This document shows positions 22,601 to 35,710 of a stretch of DNA of 64,000 nucleotides, one piece after another (position 1 is the stretch's first letter; each line of letters starts with the position of its first letter). A program made the translations under genes and the position numbers. Source of the DNA: Elmis aenea (lineage: Eukaryota > Arthropoda > Insecta > Coleoptera > Elmidae); assembly GCA_947652605.1 (NCBI GenBank), contig OX393580.1, forward strand, positions 20,666,159 to 20,730,158. The letters run 5' to 3'. The notes beneath the pieces are model-generated. The model made no database searches and was not told where the DNA came from. It was given only the letters and a program-made list of their open reading frames with translations.

Positions 22601-25600
22601 TCATTGATCAGACATTGTGTTCATAGGGAAATTCTCTGTGTTGTACTGTAAATTGTTCATGGGTAGACAGTTATTAATTCTAAAATCGAGATCGTTCATC
22701 AATACACTATCGTTCGTAATTTTATTATCATACAAAAGGGTACTGTAATCTACAAACTGCGATAAATCCGTGCATTTTTCGTATTTCGCTTCATAATTGC
22801 AGGTTTTGTAGCTTTGTTTTTCTTCGAGGAAATTGTTTTCGTAATTATTTGGCATTGTTGCTTCCATGAATGAAATCTTTGATTCGCTTAATACTTCCGG
22901 GTAACTCTGTTGATGCTTGTAATCATTTTCGAAGATGTTGTGGGTAAAATAATGTTCTTGCGGATGTTTGTCGTATTTTTGCAAGCTGTAGTTAAGATTA
23001 TCTAGTTTTGTGACGTCCACAAAGTTTCGTAATTCGTTTTCGTTAGGTATTAAATTCCCATTGTTGTTTAGGGAAGTTTGCGTCGTATCAGGTGATGATG
23101 TTAGATTAAATCGGCTACAGCTGCTGTTGTTACTGTCGTCATTAATAATATTTGATAGGTTTTGGTTCCAGTACTCTTCGTTTTTGAATTCGCGATGTAT
23201 CGTTCCGCTACCCAGGTCCAGTAACGTTGGAGGCGATCGCGACATGTCTGCAGAAACTTGCTGGGTGTAATCGGCTCTAAGTGGTTGGTCCAGTTGGAAG
23301 ATTTCTTCTGGTTGAAACAAATCGTTTGAAATGTTGGCAAAATCGTATTGTGATGTGGCTGTTCCTATTGTTTCTAATGGGTATGACTGAGCATGTGGTG
23401 GTTCTTGCGTCCAATAGGAGTCTACTAGATGTGGATGTTGGTATGTTGTTGGTGAGTGAGGTGTGTATTGCTGATGGGCAACGGGGATTACTGGTTGCAT
23501 GCTGCACATGCATTCAAAAGGGGGACAGGAACATGAGTAGCCTGAAAAAAAATCGTGGTTAAGTGGGTTAGTTCTTTGAAGCATTCCTCAAGTTTCTCAG
23601 AGATTTACACCCATAAATATGTGAAATACTGCTCTGCATGAATTGACCGAGTGTTTTCAAATTGAATTAAAAAATAGTTTTTACAGCATATTTGTTATGA
23701 ATATTTTGAGTTTGAGCTCGAAGAATGTATGTTCGTGTGGGTGTTTATTTTTTTATAACTAAAACTTGAACTTTTTCCCGATTTTTCTGTAGGAAACAAT
23801 TTGACTTACGTGCTCAATTTTTGGGCAAATACATCGTTTTTTTCTTCTCTACATCCAAATTTCAAAGCGATAAACATTTAAAAAAAGTTGTTTTAAGATC
23901 CTTACCTTTTTCTTGATCAGCAATCAATGGTGGAGGATTCAAAACTCTAGAGATTTGGCCTTCTTTGCATTGTCTTTTTGGTTCTCTTAGTGAAAGAAGC
24001 TACAAAGAAAGAAGTTTTCGAATATAGAGTTTTTTATCTACAGAACATATTATATTAAACATTTTTTTATTTGTAAAACTACAATTATTATCTAATAGTG
24101 CATAGTTCGTACGTTATTTCAACAAATGTTAATAGAGTTGGTTATTATCTCTGGAGCACCCAGTATTTGCAAAGTACAGATTATAATTAAACTGTTACTT
24201 ATATTATATGAAAAATCGTGTTTGATAAGTTGTAAGTAATTTGCATAAGGTTTTTTTCTCCGAAGAGACATAAACATTTCTCTCTATCGCTAATTCCCGG
24301 TTTAAAGAATTTCCCTATCTCTCTACGACGGCCTAACACATAATTTAATAACAGCTAGGCACAATCGTAAATAAAATTGTTAAATGCACATATCTATTCG
24401 TTACATAACGACCGGTTACACGTTCGTGATTAAGTACTGACAATCATTGATACAATGGAAACAAATCGAGTGAAGTCATACAAATCGACCACACATACTT
24501 AATAACAGGTTGGAGCTAATAATTAAATGGGCAGAGACAGTAATTAATAGTACAGCGTTATTGCTGTGTGATTATCATATTTGTATATTTCTTGTATATT
24601 GTTTAGATAAAATATTTCCGGATGGCATCAATAATCTCTTTTGCATATTAAATTATAGCCTGGCTTAGGCCGAAGAGATTTCTATAAAACAATGCATTGT
24701 TGTAATAACTTTGCTACAAAGAAAATTTGCACTTAATCTGATGGGAAAGTTATCGACAACATCATTGCTTCAAGTGTATTAAATACTAGAAATTAATTTA
24801 TGCCAACTTTAAAAGAGCAGTTTTCAAAATTCCTCAGAAGACTACAACGATTGTTGTTGGTCTTAAGATCTTTTAGGATTATAACTTTTAGTCAAGTCTT
24901 TGGATTTTTCTTAACAGTTGTACGTTCCTCAGTACAAATTTTTTATCAGTGTTTGAAAGATATTTTTATACGTTTTTGAATACTTTAAAATAATTCATAT
25001 GTACTTAACGAATTTAACAGCAGTTCTCTTATTTTTTTTTAAAACTAGCTCGTTTTCCAAATACATACTTAATCACGAAAATTTTATGTTCTTTAATACA
25101 TCATTTAGGTACTGCTGTATTTTTAAGGCCTGTCTTTTTGAATTAGTATTTTGAGTAATTCTTATTTTGTTATTTGAGTTCTACTGCAATTTTTTGCAAA
25201 TTTTTGGTTCAACAACTTTGGACCAATTTTTGTCTAAATTTATTACAACATTAAAAACATACCCATATATTTTGTTGGTCACACTAGCACAGATATATTT
25301 TTATACCTTTCTGAATAAGCCCTATGTTGTTTTACAAACAAGATATTTTTTTCAAAAATGTTCTTGAAAAACTTTTGTCCACTTTAAAAAGAATTAATTA
25401 CGCAATTTTGCCATCCTTACTACATTCTTTCTTCAATTTCAGTATTTAGAAGACTTTTCTATATGTTGTTGAATAATTTTAACTGATTTTTTTGTGAATT
25501 TTACTATAGTTCTTTGGAATTATTTCTTTTAAATGGGCCCAATAGTTTGAAAATTAATTTTAATAATGAATCGAATGCCTTAATAGGTTTTTTGCCATCA

Positions 25601-28600
25601 CAAGATCTTAAATATTTCATTCAACAATTCAAGTGTTGCTTGTATCTTATACTTGGTTCTTTTAAAATTTTTCTTGAAAAACCTTTACTAATTTATGACT
25701 TAAATATTTTTGACTTAAAAAATTATAATGATGTATACAAACGTGTAACTTAAACCTGTTTTTCGCAAATATTTTTATTTACCTTATTTCCTAAGGCAGC
25801 TTCTCTAGCCAATAATACTGCAAGACCCCTGACTCTTCGTCCACTCCCCAAACTTCTTCTAGCTTCTGAAGTACTTTTTGCTTCCGGCCTTGGGTGATCA
25901 TGTACACCTTTGGCTTGAAAAAATATGGCGTATTCCGTGTGTCTCCAAAAATGGGTCACTGGATATCCGCAATGGCCCCTGCACGCTAATATTTCTAATC
26001 GTCCCGAACACTGCCTATTTGGGCAGGGTTTCCCTGAAAATCAGAATTCACCAATTAACCAACCAAAAAGAAACCAATTATAAAATTAATCCAAGTAGAA
26101 TTATCGGTTAGGAAGATTAATTAACTTGAATAGGAAAATTGTTTTGTAGTTTGAACAAAATCAGTACGTTAATGATTCGTGGGCATTTGTTCAAAAAACT
26201 TACTGTACAAACCTTGTTGTTTTTTCCTTGCTTTATCGCAGATGGCTGGTCTGAGGTGTACTCTTTCGCCGCTGGGTAAGATGCACCTCTGGGAGCATAC
26301 GAGAACGCCCAAACAACTCTTTTTTAAAATGTGCACGTTGTGATTGTTGGTGTTCCTCATCGCCCATCCTGACGAATGCCTTTTGGCTTCTTCGGAATTG
26401 GCTGGATACACTAGGCGGCAGTGACCATCCGCCCATTCGGAAAAAGGATCATATTCACTGATTCTTGGTATGGTGCTGTCATTAATGTCCCAATCCGATG
26501 ACGATGAACTTGCGTATGACACCCGGCACGTCATGCCAGGGGAAGATGGATTATGCCTGAAAAAGATAACAAATTTTACAATGTTTACTGCAAACAGCGC
26601 TAACAGTTAAGAAAAAAATCTTTTTGTTAGGATTTCAGTACGTTTGAATTTTTTTGTGATGTTGTATCAAAATATATTAAAATAAGACATTTAAACATTA
26701 AAAAAAAATAGGTTCGTTTACATAATCCTCCGTTAAAGGAAGACGGAGCGTCAAACATAATTTCGATGGTAGCAACGATGTTGCATGTTGCTTGAAATCG
26801 TGTCTTTTTGATCTGCTGTTATTAAAACAAATCGAACTGAGAGATACTGATGGCTGATATTTCAAAACGACATGTTGATTAACCTGGAACGATTTTCGCG
26901 TGACTTGTTCGACTTTAAAAATAAATTTAAAAAATAATCAAGTCCACTTTTAAATGTTGACGCTTGAATGTATTCTTAAGTTTGCGTTTTGTTCCTTGTT
27001 AATTTTTTAAGTAATTTACTATGGTTGACAACATTTAGACAGTCGGTAATCAATTTTAGCGCGAGGTATCTGATGTTGTAACATATCCTATTTTGATTAA
27101 TCATAATAAAACGTAGATAAAAATGCTCCAATTGAATGATTAAATAGTGTATAAGCTATCTCTTGCTCTAAAAAATAACTTGCCAACCTCTTTTATTGAT
27201 TGCTTAATAAATACATTTTAAATTGTTACCAAAATATGCTTCACAATTCTTGAGGAGTAAACACTAAATTATAAATAAAAGTGCGTCATTAATATTAATG
27301 TTATTTCAACAAAGTTTTTTCTGTAAAGCCTTTTGCTACTCAAGCAAAATGACCTAAGGTTGGTTTAGAAGTAGTTGTCCATTGATAATTATTGCTCGCA
27401 TTAGAACATAAATCAAATTTATCAATGTATAATCGATTATTATATCAGAATATCGTTTCAATTAAAGGCGATTTCTATAAATCAATAGGTTAATATGGTA
27501 CTATGGTTTATGGGAACACCCATCATTTTAATTCCTGGTTCGGTTATGAAACGTGAAAGGAACCTACATTCTAAAGAAAATGTGTTTATGCTGTATATAT
27601 GTGTGTATTTGTGATTGGTCGAATAACTCAGCAAACACTTCGTTTTTATACGTATTTTTGAAACTGTAATTGCAAATATTGAAGTACGTTTTACCGTGTT
27701 AGAGCATGTTTAAGTTGTAATCATGTTACATCGTTACACAACTACCTTCCATCCTCTCCTAGCAAACCAACAATATATATTTTCTAAATAGCTATCAGTA
27801 TAAAATTTTGTTGTATGAACACGTCTAAGTTAAATTGAATGTAAGATACTAGATTTAATTATTAGTTCCACAAAGATTAATTGAAAATCATGTATTTTAC
27901 TCAGTTACACATTTTTCTCGCAGTTAAAGGTTATGCAAGAGTTTCCAGTTCTAGAAATGTTAAATTACAAACATTATTGGATGGAGATGATATGCCATCA
28001 ACAAGAAAATCTGCAAAAAAGCTTGTATCTAGAGAAAAAACTTTGTCAATGATTTCATGAATTCTGAACGTAGGTAATTTTTCTACTAAGGAATGAATAC
28101 ACAGGCTGTATATAAATTGGTGGATGATTTTAAAGTAGCTTTGTTTTTCACATAGTTCCAAGTCGAAAATTAAAAACATATAGACGAAGGATTAGTAATA
28201 GGCAGTTATAACGTATGAAACTATAAAACAAAATTATACATTTTTACACAACTTTATCAGTGTAGCATAATTAAGAAAATTTACCCAAAACCTTCGATCT
28301 GCAATTCAAAAACTGACAAAGATAAATTTAATTTCTGCATGTGTTTCATTGCATAATTTTGAGACACATTTTTGGTGTTACGAAATTGACACATATTGGA
28401 TAATTAAAACATGTAACGTCACGTTACTTCTTGTGAATAACGTTCCTTTGTCGTCTTGTCATGTACTTCTACTTCATCAACAGATAAAAATATTCTTCTC
28501 GTAAAGAACTGAAAATATTTGGTAAAGATTTTCCTAGAATTCTCAATAATCAAAACGAATCAAAGATTAATCTTGGCAAGGCACGTCGGTCAAACCTAAA

Positions 28601-31240
28601 TTTATTTTTTTCGAGTTCAGTGCGGAATGGAAATAAATTATTCGTCTCGCAAGCCACACAATTTTCAACTTGGAAATCAGATATCGTATAATTAATCGAA
28701 CATGATAATTGCGGGTTCTGTGACATCTGTAAATAACGATTGTTTAATAACCACAACGGCCTACGGCTACTTCACAGCCAACTAGAAGTCGATATCGCAG
28801 CCAGGTTTCAATTTATTACACAATAAATTAACACGCTTCAGTTTTAGTGTCTACAAGAATTCTTGCAACGTGTAATTGCCTAGGTACTGTTAACAACATG
28901 TTGTCGTTTCGCATTTCATCCCTCGACTTTTTTGTGCGCTCTTAAGTAGCTGGTACAGTTGCAAACGAGGTAGAATTTCGCTGGAATTTAAGGGGAACTT
29001 TTAAATCCCTTTAATAAGCAAGGCTCAATTTACAGAATAGATTAAAATCTTTATCAATTAATTAAGTGCTTTCAAATTTTAACCTTGTTCGGAACCAGAG
29101 TTTAAGTACAGCACTAGCGCAAACATACGCCAAATTAATGTAGATCTTGTGATAATGAAGTAAATACCTCAAAAACTAGCTACATAATAAATAATCTAAC
29201 GTTACATCTAAGCCAAAATAACAAAATGTATAGATTTACTTCGATAATTCAACTTTAAATTAAATATTGTGGTCCTTCGAGGCCGTATTATTTTTGTATT
29301 GCAATGAAATCGCCTCTATTAGTTTTTGAATCGAAGAACAACGATTTTGCACCAATTTTCCTTATCACATTCATCAGGTTTTTAACGCTTTTAAAGTTGT
29401 TAAGAAAATGCACATTGTTTTTTCTTTAGTTTCATACTTTATCGACCGAGCGATGGCTAGGAATTTTTCGACCAACAAGATTTTCGATTCATAATTAAGC
29501 AAGAAACAAAAATTAATTTCAAATGGTTCACTAAACCTTGTATACTTATACAAGAAAACCCTTTTTATTCACAAATCCTGCAGCATTTTTTTATGAACAA
29601 ATACAACCGAAATATCTTCACGATTTTTAAGAAAGTAAAAAGCTTCCCTTTACAGTTTTTCTTTAATATCAAGGGCTCTATACGATATTTTCAAAAATAT
29701 TAAAACGTTTAGGCGTGGCCCTCTTTAAAGAGCTGTTCTTCCCATTTAACAATCTCCGTAACTCGCTTTTAAGACTGTGAAATGAGCCGGTATAAAATAA
29801 ACATACTGTCTTTGCGATTCAGGTATCGTCTCAGATTAATTTTCGGCAATTCAGAACTTGATTGTCGGTAAAATCCGGAAGGACCGGTATGGCCAACCTG
29901 AGACGAAACTTAATATCCACTCGCGAACATCTAACCTATCAGTCTTCGGTAGAGAAACATCCAGTTCACCTACCTAAATATTAAGAAGGCTCTGAAACGC
30001 GTGTGTGTAGCATATTTTTAAATAACACTTCCACGTTTATAGTTACGTTAAAATAACGCAAAAATACTTAACGGGGTAAGTGATAACGAAAATGTAAACG
30101 AATCTACCGGTTATTCACAGCAATGGACGGGCTATTAAGGCAGATAAAAATGTGTTTACGATATAGTATAATTACGTTAGGCCGCCTTCGTATGTTAGTT
30201 TTACTCGATGATTAGTTTTATTTATGGGGTGCATTAATTTTCATTAAAATGTCGAACGCTGACAGCTTTCATACCTCTTCCATATAAAAATATAGCTATA
30301 TCACGTTGTATATTTTACGGTAATTTAACAGTGAACTGTTAAATTGATTTTTAATGGAGCAAAACAAAATTCAAGTCGTTTTACTTGGGTAATTTAACTA
30401 CGATATTCAAAGCATATGCTCAATAAATTTTTAACCATGTAATCTTGTAAAGCAAGCAGACTTTTACAGTAACGACATCTAGTAAAGCTGCCTCTTAGTA
30501 TCTTTAGTTTAGGTACACAAGCCAGAACGATTTTCAAAGCATGCTACATGCTACAGTATTCTCTTAAGTAGTGCGATTACAGCCCGGGATAATCCGCGTT
30601 AAAAAAAACGCGCTAATCGAATCAAAACTGTCTAAATTTTATTTTAAAGAAAATCTACGTTGAAAAAATACGCGCAAGTGCTAAAAAATATGTTTGAAAG
30701 GGGTAGTCAACCCCCAAAAAGCACAAAACATTTACGTATAAACTTTTTAACTTGACCTAAAGTCACTCGTCAAAATTGTCATTTTCTGATGGGTTTCCAA
30801 GCGTTAATTTCACAAATTACGTCAACTTCTTTCCAAAAATGAAATTTTTTAATCACCTACAGGGCATAAATTACTTTAAAAAGCAATAAACAGCTCATTT
30901 CCCCAAAATTTTTAAACATCTCTTGTAGTCGACGATCTGTAATTTGACTCAAGCGCGGCTTAACTTCTGCCCCTATTTGCTCCTAAATTGATTGAATTAT
31001 TACGTGAGCTTATTAATGAAAAACAGCCCGAAGTACCATAGTACATTAAAGAACAGCGAAATTGGCTTTTAATTAAATGGATCGTTACATCATTATGATT
31101 TATTGCGGTGCTTTGCGCTTAGTGCATGCAAGCATACGCCGAGATCTCAACGGTGAGTCAAGACAGTAACCCGTTGGAAATTTACAGAGCGTTCGTAATT
31201 ATTAAATTAAATATCGTATAAATACTTACAAGATCACCAT
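22601..31240 (-). CDS. gcm: Glial cells missing transcription factor (GCM family)
   Basis: GCM proteins bind the octamer ATRCGGGY through a zinc-containing domain and switch on glial and haemocyte fate in flies. Exons on the minus strand: 31240-31230 (ATG plus 8 bases), 26556-26213, 26033-25783, 23999-23906 and 23541-22601 (TGA). All introns are GT-AG, junction phases agree (2, 1, 0, 1), and the total is 546 codons plus stop, near the size of insect Gcm proteins. The GCM domain spans about residues 26-180: [68 protein letters not shown] and GVHDHPRPE, with the Cys/His ligands intact. Exon five is an Asn/Tyr-rich acidic tail with a Cys-rich patch ([10 protein letters not shown]), probably for activation. 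The first exon is inferred from phase and donor quality only. Confidence 0.9.
24000..25782 (-). other. gcm intron 3
   Basis: GT at 25782-25781, AG at 24001-24000. AT-rich; two open frames at 25167-25753 have no family resemblance. No transposon end recognised. Confidence 0.6.
25783..26556 (-). other. gcm: GCM DNA-binding domain exons
   Basis: Exons 26556-26213 and 26033-25783 are separated by a 179-bp intron and joined in phase 1 (G|GG gives Gly). Together they encode the whole domain, with Cys in [35 protein letters not shown] and ACRGHCG, and His in VTHFWRH and VHDHP. The arrangement matches the GCM motif from flies to mammals. Confidence 0.9.
26557..31229 (-). other. gcm intron 1 (4.7 kb)
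   Basis: It runs from donor GTAAGT at 31229 to acceptor TTTTTCAG ending at 26557. It holds no recognised exon of gcm. It contains a short MITE-like end at 28105-28175 and an unassigned open segment at 27905-28048. A TATAAAATA on the plus strand at 29792 stands alone with no downstream gene. Long first introns of developmental regulators often carry enhancers, but none is identified here. Confidence 0.5.
28105..28180. mobile_element. Fragment of a TIR element related to the 9143-9767 MITE
   Basis: CTGTATATAAATTGGTGGATG followed by TTTTCACATAGTTCCAAGTCGAAAAT resembles the end of the element at 9143 (GTGTAAAAATTGGCGG...CGAAGTCGAAAAT). A similar end, inverted, lies near 56716-56790. Only one end is seen in each place. 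Confidence 0.4.
31224..31240 (-). other. gcm: Candidate first coding exon of gcm (MVI plus 2 bases) with consensus donor
   Basis: ATGGTGATCTT is followed by the perfect donor GTAAGT (31229-31224). Its two left-over bases TT join the first base G of the next exon to give [12 protein letters not shown]. The phase fit, the donor and the ATG agree, but such a short exon cannot be proved from sequence. The alternative is initiation at Met12 (ATG 26534) inside the next exon. Confidence 0.55.
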
Positions 31241-32696
31241 ATCTTGAAGAAAACTGCAATGTAAGGGATTAGAATGTTGTTTTAATGCATCCACAGAGTC
31301 CTTAAATGCGATCACTATTAAATAAAGTCACACTATCGTCACGATTTTTTTCAGAAATGTTCTAGTTTTTTAGAGCCTTTCGGTAAGGAAATCGATCGGG
31401 AAAATACACCCTTCCGGTAACTCGTAGCAACGACAACTGTTCTAGTGGTTGTTAGTTAAAAAGCACCCTGTCTGTGAGCCACTCCCTATTTCTCCTTCCA
31501 CAGAAACACGTTTGCTAGTTCTCCAATAGAACTTTGAAAAGCGTCTGACTCCACCTTTCTATATCCGCTTTCTAATACTTGATACCTGTGTGTAGGTTGA
31601 TTGGTAAACGATTTTATTAGATTTTCCTTATTTACTTATTCCGGCTCTTGTATAGGTCGGTTTGAAATTGTGATAAGAATGTTTAACGAATGGGAAACAT
31701 TTGCTTGACAAAAAGCTGTTGTTGATTTCATAAAGGTTGCTTAAAATATTGCGTTGTTTCCTGAAAACATTAAAACGACAGTCGGTAATTTATACAGATA
31801 CTTTCTAAATTGTAAACAAACAAAAATAAATGGAAATTGCGACAACGTTTTATCTATAGGTATGTGCTTTGATAAGAGTTGTATTGTTGTAGCTTTTACA
31901 CAGAGCTTTCAAATTTTCTAAAACAAAAACAACCGTAACCGTAAAATATTGCTTGTTGCATTTTAAGAAATGCATAATTTCAAATTTTCTGTATAATAAA
32001 ATGCAAACCTATAAATTTTGCTTAAAGACGCCTGAAGATAATTCTGTACCTAACTCTATCGTTGCTTCTTCCAAAGGCAATATTTTCAAAATATCGACAG
32101 CTTTATATTTAATTTTTTTTTTACTTTTAATTATTTTAAGCTGAACTACTTCTCTATAGTAAGTAAACTCAAAGCTTCGTTTTGTTTATCTAAGCACTTA
32201 AATCTGTCGTATAGTCAACGTGCATCTTTATTTTTATGAATGAACAATACTTGAAGCTTTTTTGGCTAAGATTTACACATTCACTGATAGCCATCAATAT
32301 GAAATGCACCTGAGTATGACAGTTATGCATTAAATTTACAAATATTAATTAATATTTATTATCTTCCTTTATGCTGTCCGTCAACAAGTAAAAAGTTACG
32401 ATATGATTTAAGTCGGTTTTTGTTAGCGTCTCTCTCTCCCGTTGCATGTTTCATGTCACTACCGAACAACATTTTTGAAGTTGAGCAGGTTGATTAAAAA
32501 AGGCCACAAGGGTAAAATAAAAGTAATTACATGTTTGAGCGTTCGCCGAATGTGATTCAGTTTTTTAAGTGTTTAAATCTGTAAATACGCCAAGATAGCA
32601 AGGTAGGTTTTGGAATATTTCCTACAATGGTTATCTACGTTTTATTTCTTATCGTATATAACTTCTGTTTTTTCTTGAATTTTCAGTAGTACCTAA
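31241..32696. promoter_or_regulatory. Upstream region of gcm (5' UTR/promoter expected)
   Basis: This lies 5' of the inferred gcm start on the minus strand. An acceptor-like TTGCAG stands 16-21 bases before the ATG, so a 5' UTR intron is possible. No convincing TATA/initiator pair was found. No other gene recognised. Confidence 0.35.
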
Positions 32697-32873
32697 TATA
32701 ACAAGTGCATTGAAAATTATCAATAATTTTTGGTAAATATGCCCAAATGCAAGTTGAGCTGAAAGAAATACGAGTGCACGAAGTGCACGAGTGATTTTTT
32801 CTGATTCAACTTGCATGGGTGAAGATTTGTCAAAAATTATAAATTATTTGCAATGCACGAGTTATATTTTGTC
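32697..32873. mobile_element. Palindromic MITE (~177 bp)
   Basis: Arms of about 85 bp start ATAACAAGTGCATTG and, inverted, ATAACTCGTGCATTG, share ATGCAAGTTGA, and meet at CGAGTGCACGAAGTGCACGAG. No coding. Confidence 0.65.
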
Positions 32874-33180
32874 AGACAATTTCCTTCACCTAACCTACCT
32901 GTCAAATTAATGTATGTTATGTCAAATTTTACAAGTACTGTCAGAATGTTGCGTCAGGAGTGTGGTTTAGTCTATATTAAAGTAACGCTACTGGTCGCCG
33001 AAATTCGTCAAAAAATTATCAAGACCAAAATATTTAATTCCCTCTCCAAATTTATATTTTCGACCAATCACAAACTTAGATTTTTTAGAATCGACCAATA
33101 AACACATGAAAATCTGTTAATTGCGAAAAGGATATTATCAGTGTATGATGTTTATTGGTCGTTTCTAGGAAATCTGACAA

Positions 33181-33880
33181 GGGAGGGTCACGATACGTTG
33201 TCGCTAGAATTTGATTATGGCTGTGTTTATTGCATCAAGGACATCAAAACTAAATGTTTTCCAGAGTTATACGTGCCACTGGCCATTTCCTTCTGAAAAA
33301 TAGGGGAAAAACTGAAAAATTGGTATAAAAAGGTAATTTTTGCGATTGCGTTGGCCATGAAACCGTCAGAGACAAAATCTAAATTTTTCTATTTACCAAT
33401 GCGCGCATCCTTTGCAAGTAAAATGGTACAAAGTTTTTGAAAAAATCTCAAACGGTTCCGAAGAAAAACGTCAAAAACGAAACCCCTGCATAAGCGCTAT
33501 GATTTGAGAAGTTGTCGTATTATATCTATGCGACTTGCATAGGCTGTTAACATAGGGAATACCGTTTTTACAAAGGTCTCGTTTTTCGCGTTTTACTCCG
33601 GAACGGTTAAAGATTTTTTCAAAAACTTTGCACCATTTTACTTGCAAAGGATGCGCGCATTGGTAAATAGAAAAATTTTGATTTTGTCTCTGAGGTTTCA
33701 TGGCCAACGCAATCGCAAAAATTACCTTTATTATTCAAATTTTTAGTTTTTCCCCTATTTTTCCGAAGAAAATGGCCAGTGGCACGTATAACTCTGGAAA
33801 GCATTTAGTTTTGATGTTCTTGATGCAATAAACACAGCCTTAATCAAATTTTAGCGACAACGTATCGTGACCTTCCCGGG
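33181..33880. mobile_element. Foldback element (~700 bp)
   Basis: GGGTCACGATACGTTGTCGC at 33185 reappears inverted at about 33851-33876. The arms (GCATCAAGGACATCAAAAC, ACCAATGCGCGCATCC, AAGTTTTTGAAAAAATC) pair nearly to the centre at about 33530. Arms are about 300 bp with modest divergence. No coding. Confidence 0.75.
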
Positions 33881-34076
33881 TGGGTTTGTTATTGGTCGAA
33901 AACGCAAATTTGACAGAAGAATCAACATCTGACAGGGTAAAGTAAAATTATTACCGTGTAATAATGCTCCTATTGGTAGTATCTAGAAGATTTAAGATTG
34001 GTGATAGGTTAAAAACGCAAATTTGACAAGTGAAGTGACAATGAAGTTCCGGGACTACTCAAATAAAAAAGCCAAG

Positions 34077-35298
34077 TACAGGGTGGTCCAAATTCGATGG
34101 GATTGCATGGGTATCTCGGTTAATATTTAAGATAGAGAAACGGTTAAATTACCAAAAATGTGCAGTTTTTTGAGACAAACTCAGAACCGTTTTCAATTTT
34201 ATCATTTCCGGTTTTCGAGTAATCGAATAAAAAGTGTTTTTTTGTCATATTAATAATGTGTCATATCTCCGTTATTGTTGTAAATATCAAAAATATTTAG
34301 TAAGATTATTTTTGGATATTTTTATGTTTAATTTGATTATACTAAAAAAAAAAATTTTTACGCTCGCCGTTAAAAAGTTATGACACAAACTTACCTTTTT
34401 TTAAATGGACACGATAGTTGGCTATGACCTATTTAAATTCCTCATTTTTTTCTCATTCCAAATATATAAGAGTCAATGTATTTATTTTTAATAATACGCA
34501 AGTTATGAAGGTTTTTTAGGTTTTTTTTCTAAGAAAATCATAGTAGGCTATGAAAACAAAAACCAAACAAGGTGTAAAACCTTACAAAACTCGTGTGGTA
34601 CAAGTTACCAAGGTTTTTTAATTTGTTGTGGAGATAAACATTGTAAATATTTGAAAATAAGAAAACAACGATATAGTCGGTATCAGCAGTAATGTAGGAT
34701 ATTGTTGTTTATCTTATGTTCAAAAAATTTCGTATTTATCTCAATAACAAATTAAAAAACATTGGTAACTTGTACCACATGAGTTTTATAAGGTTTTACA
34801 CCTTGTTTATTTTTTGTTTTCACAGCCTACTATGATTTTCTTAAAAAAAAAAACTAAAAAACCTTCATAACTTGCGTATTGTTAAAAATAAATACATTGA
34901 CCCTTATATATTTGGAATGAGAAAAAAATGAGGAATTTAAATAGGTCATAGCCAACTATCGTTTCCATTTAAAAAAAGGTAAGTTTGTGTCATAACTTTT
35001 TAACGGCGAGCGTAAATTTTTTTTTTTTAGTATAATCAAATTAAACATAAAAATATCCAAAAATAATCTTGATAAATATTTTTGATATTTACAACAATAA
35101 CGGAGATATTACACATTATTAATATGACAAAAAAACTTTTTATTCGATAACTCGAAAACCGGAAATGATAGAATATTTTTGAAAACGGTTCTGAGTTTGT
35201 CTCAAAAAACTGCACATTTTTGGTAATTTAACCGTTTCTCTATCTTAAATATTAACCGAGATACCCATGCAATCCCATCGAATTTGGACCACCCTGTA
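34077..35298. mobile_element. Foldback element, TACAGGGTGGTCC family (copy 1)
   Basis: TACAGGGTGGTCCAAATTCG (34077) and its complement (ending 35298) start arms of almost 600 bp that pair through the centre at about 34690. No coding. TA flanks. The same family recurs at 58878-59930, and its ends resemble the outer element at 4081-7738. Confidence 0.85.
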
Positions 35299-35483
35299 CA
35301 CCTTTTGTCCCGAAATTTTGTAGACCGATTTTTTGTGACGCTGTTAGTAGAGCAGTAGAGCCATATTTAAATGAGTTATTGCATTGCGTAACTTGATACT
35401 AAAACTACATTACGTGAAAGTGTCATGGAGCTACAACATTTTTATCAGTAGTTATGAGACCCAGATATGCCAGTACATTTTGA

Positions 35484-35710
35484 TTAGCGTCGAAAAATAC
35501 GATGGAGCAAATTTTGTACAGAATTAGGCATCCGAAACGTGTGAAATGATTAAAATTATTTATGGAATGAGGCTTATAAATGTGCTACGGTTTTTCAATG
35601 GTTTGCTAAATGTCGCAACGGCAGAGAAGATTTGGAAGGCAAAATCGGCTCGCTCAGAGAAGAATATCGAAAGAGTGCACGAAGTACACAATTAATTTGT
35701 TCCAGAGTTC
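35484..35710 (+). pseudogene. mariner-type transposase N-terminal remnant
   Basis: Across shifting frames, pieces read as the mariner helix-turn-helix start: IKFCTELG-like, ATVFQWFAKCRNGREDLEG and EKNIERVHEV. Several frameshifts and stops break it. No inverted ends were found, so only a decayed fragment remains. Confidence 0.5.

Noticed and set aside
23010..23562. Frames overlapping gcm exon 5 on both strands
   Set aside because: The exon 23541-22601 is in phase with the upstream gcm exons; the others have no family resemblance.
27905..28048. An exon after TTTTTCTCGCAG at about 27925 (plus strand)
   Set aside because: An acceptor-like tract precedes about 45 open codons ([19 protein letters not shown]), but there is no donor, no partner exon and no recognised family.
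29786..29830. TATAAAATA on the plus strand as a promoter
   Set aside because: It lies in gcm intron 1 with no exon or ORF downstream on that strand. An isolated TATA motif in AT-rich DNA is expected by chance.
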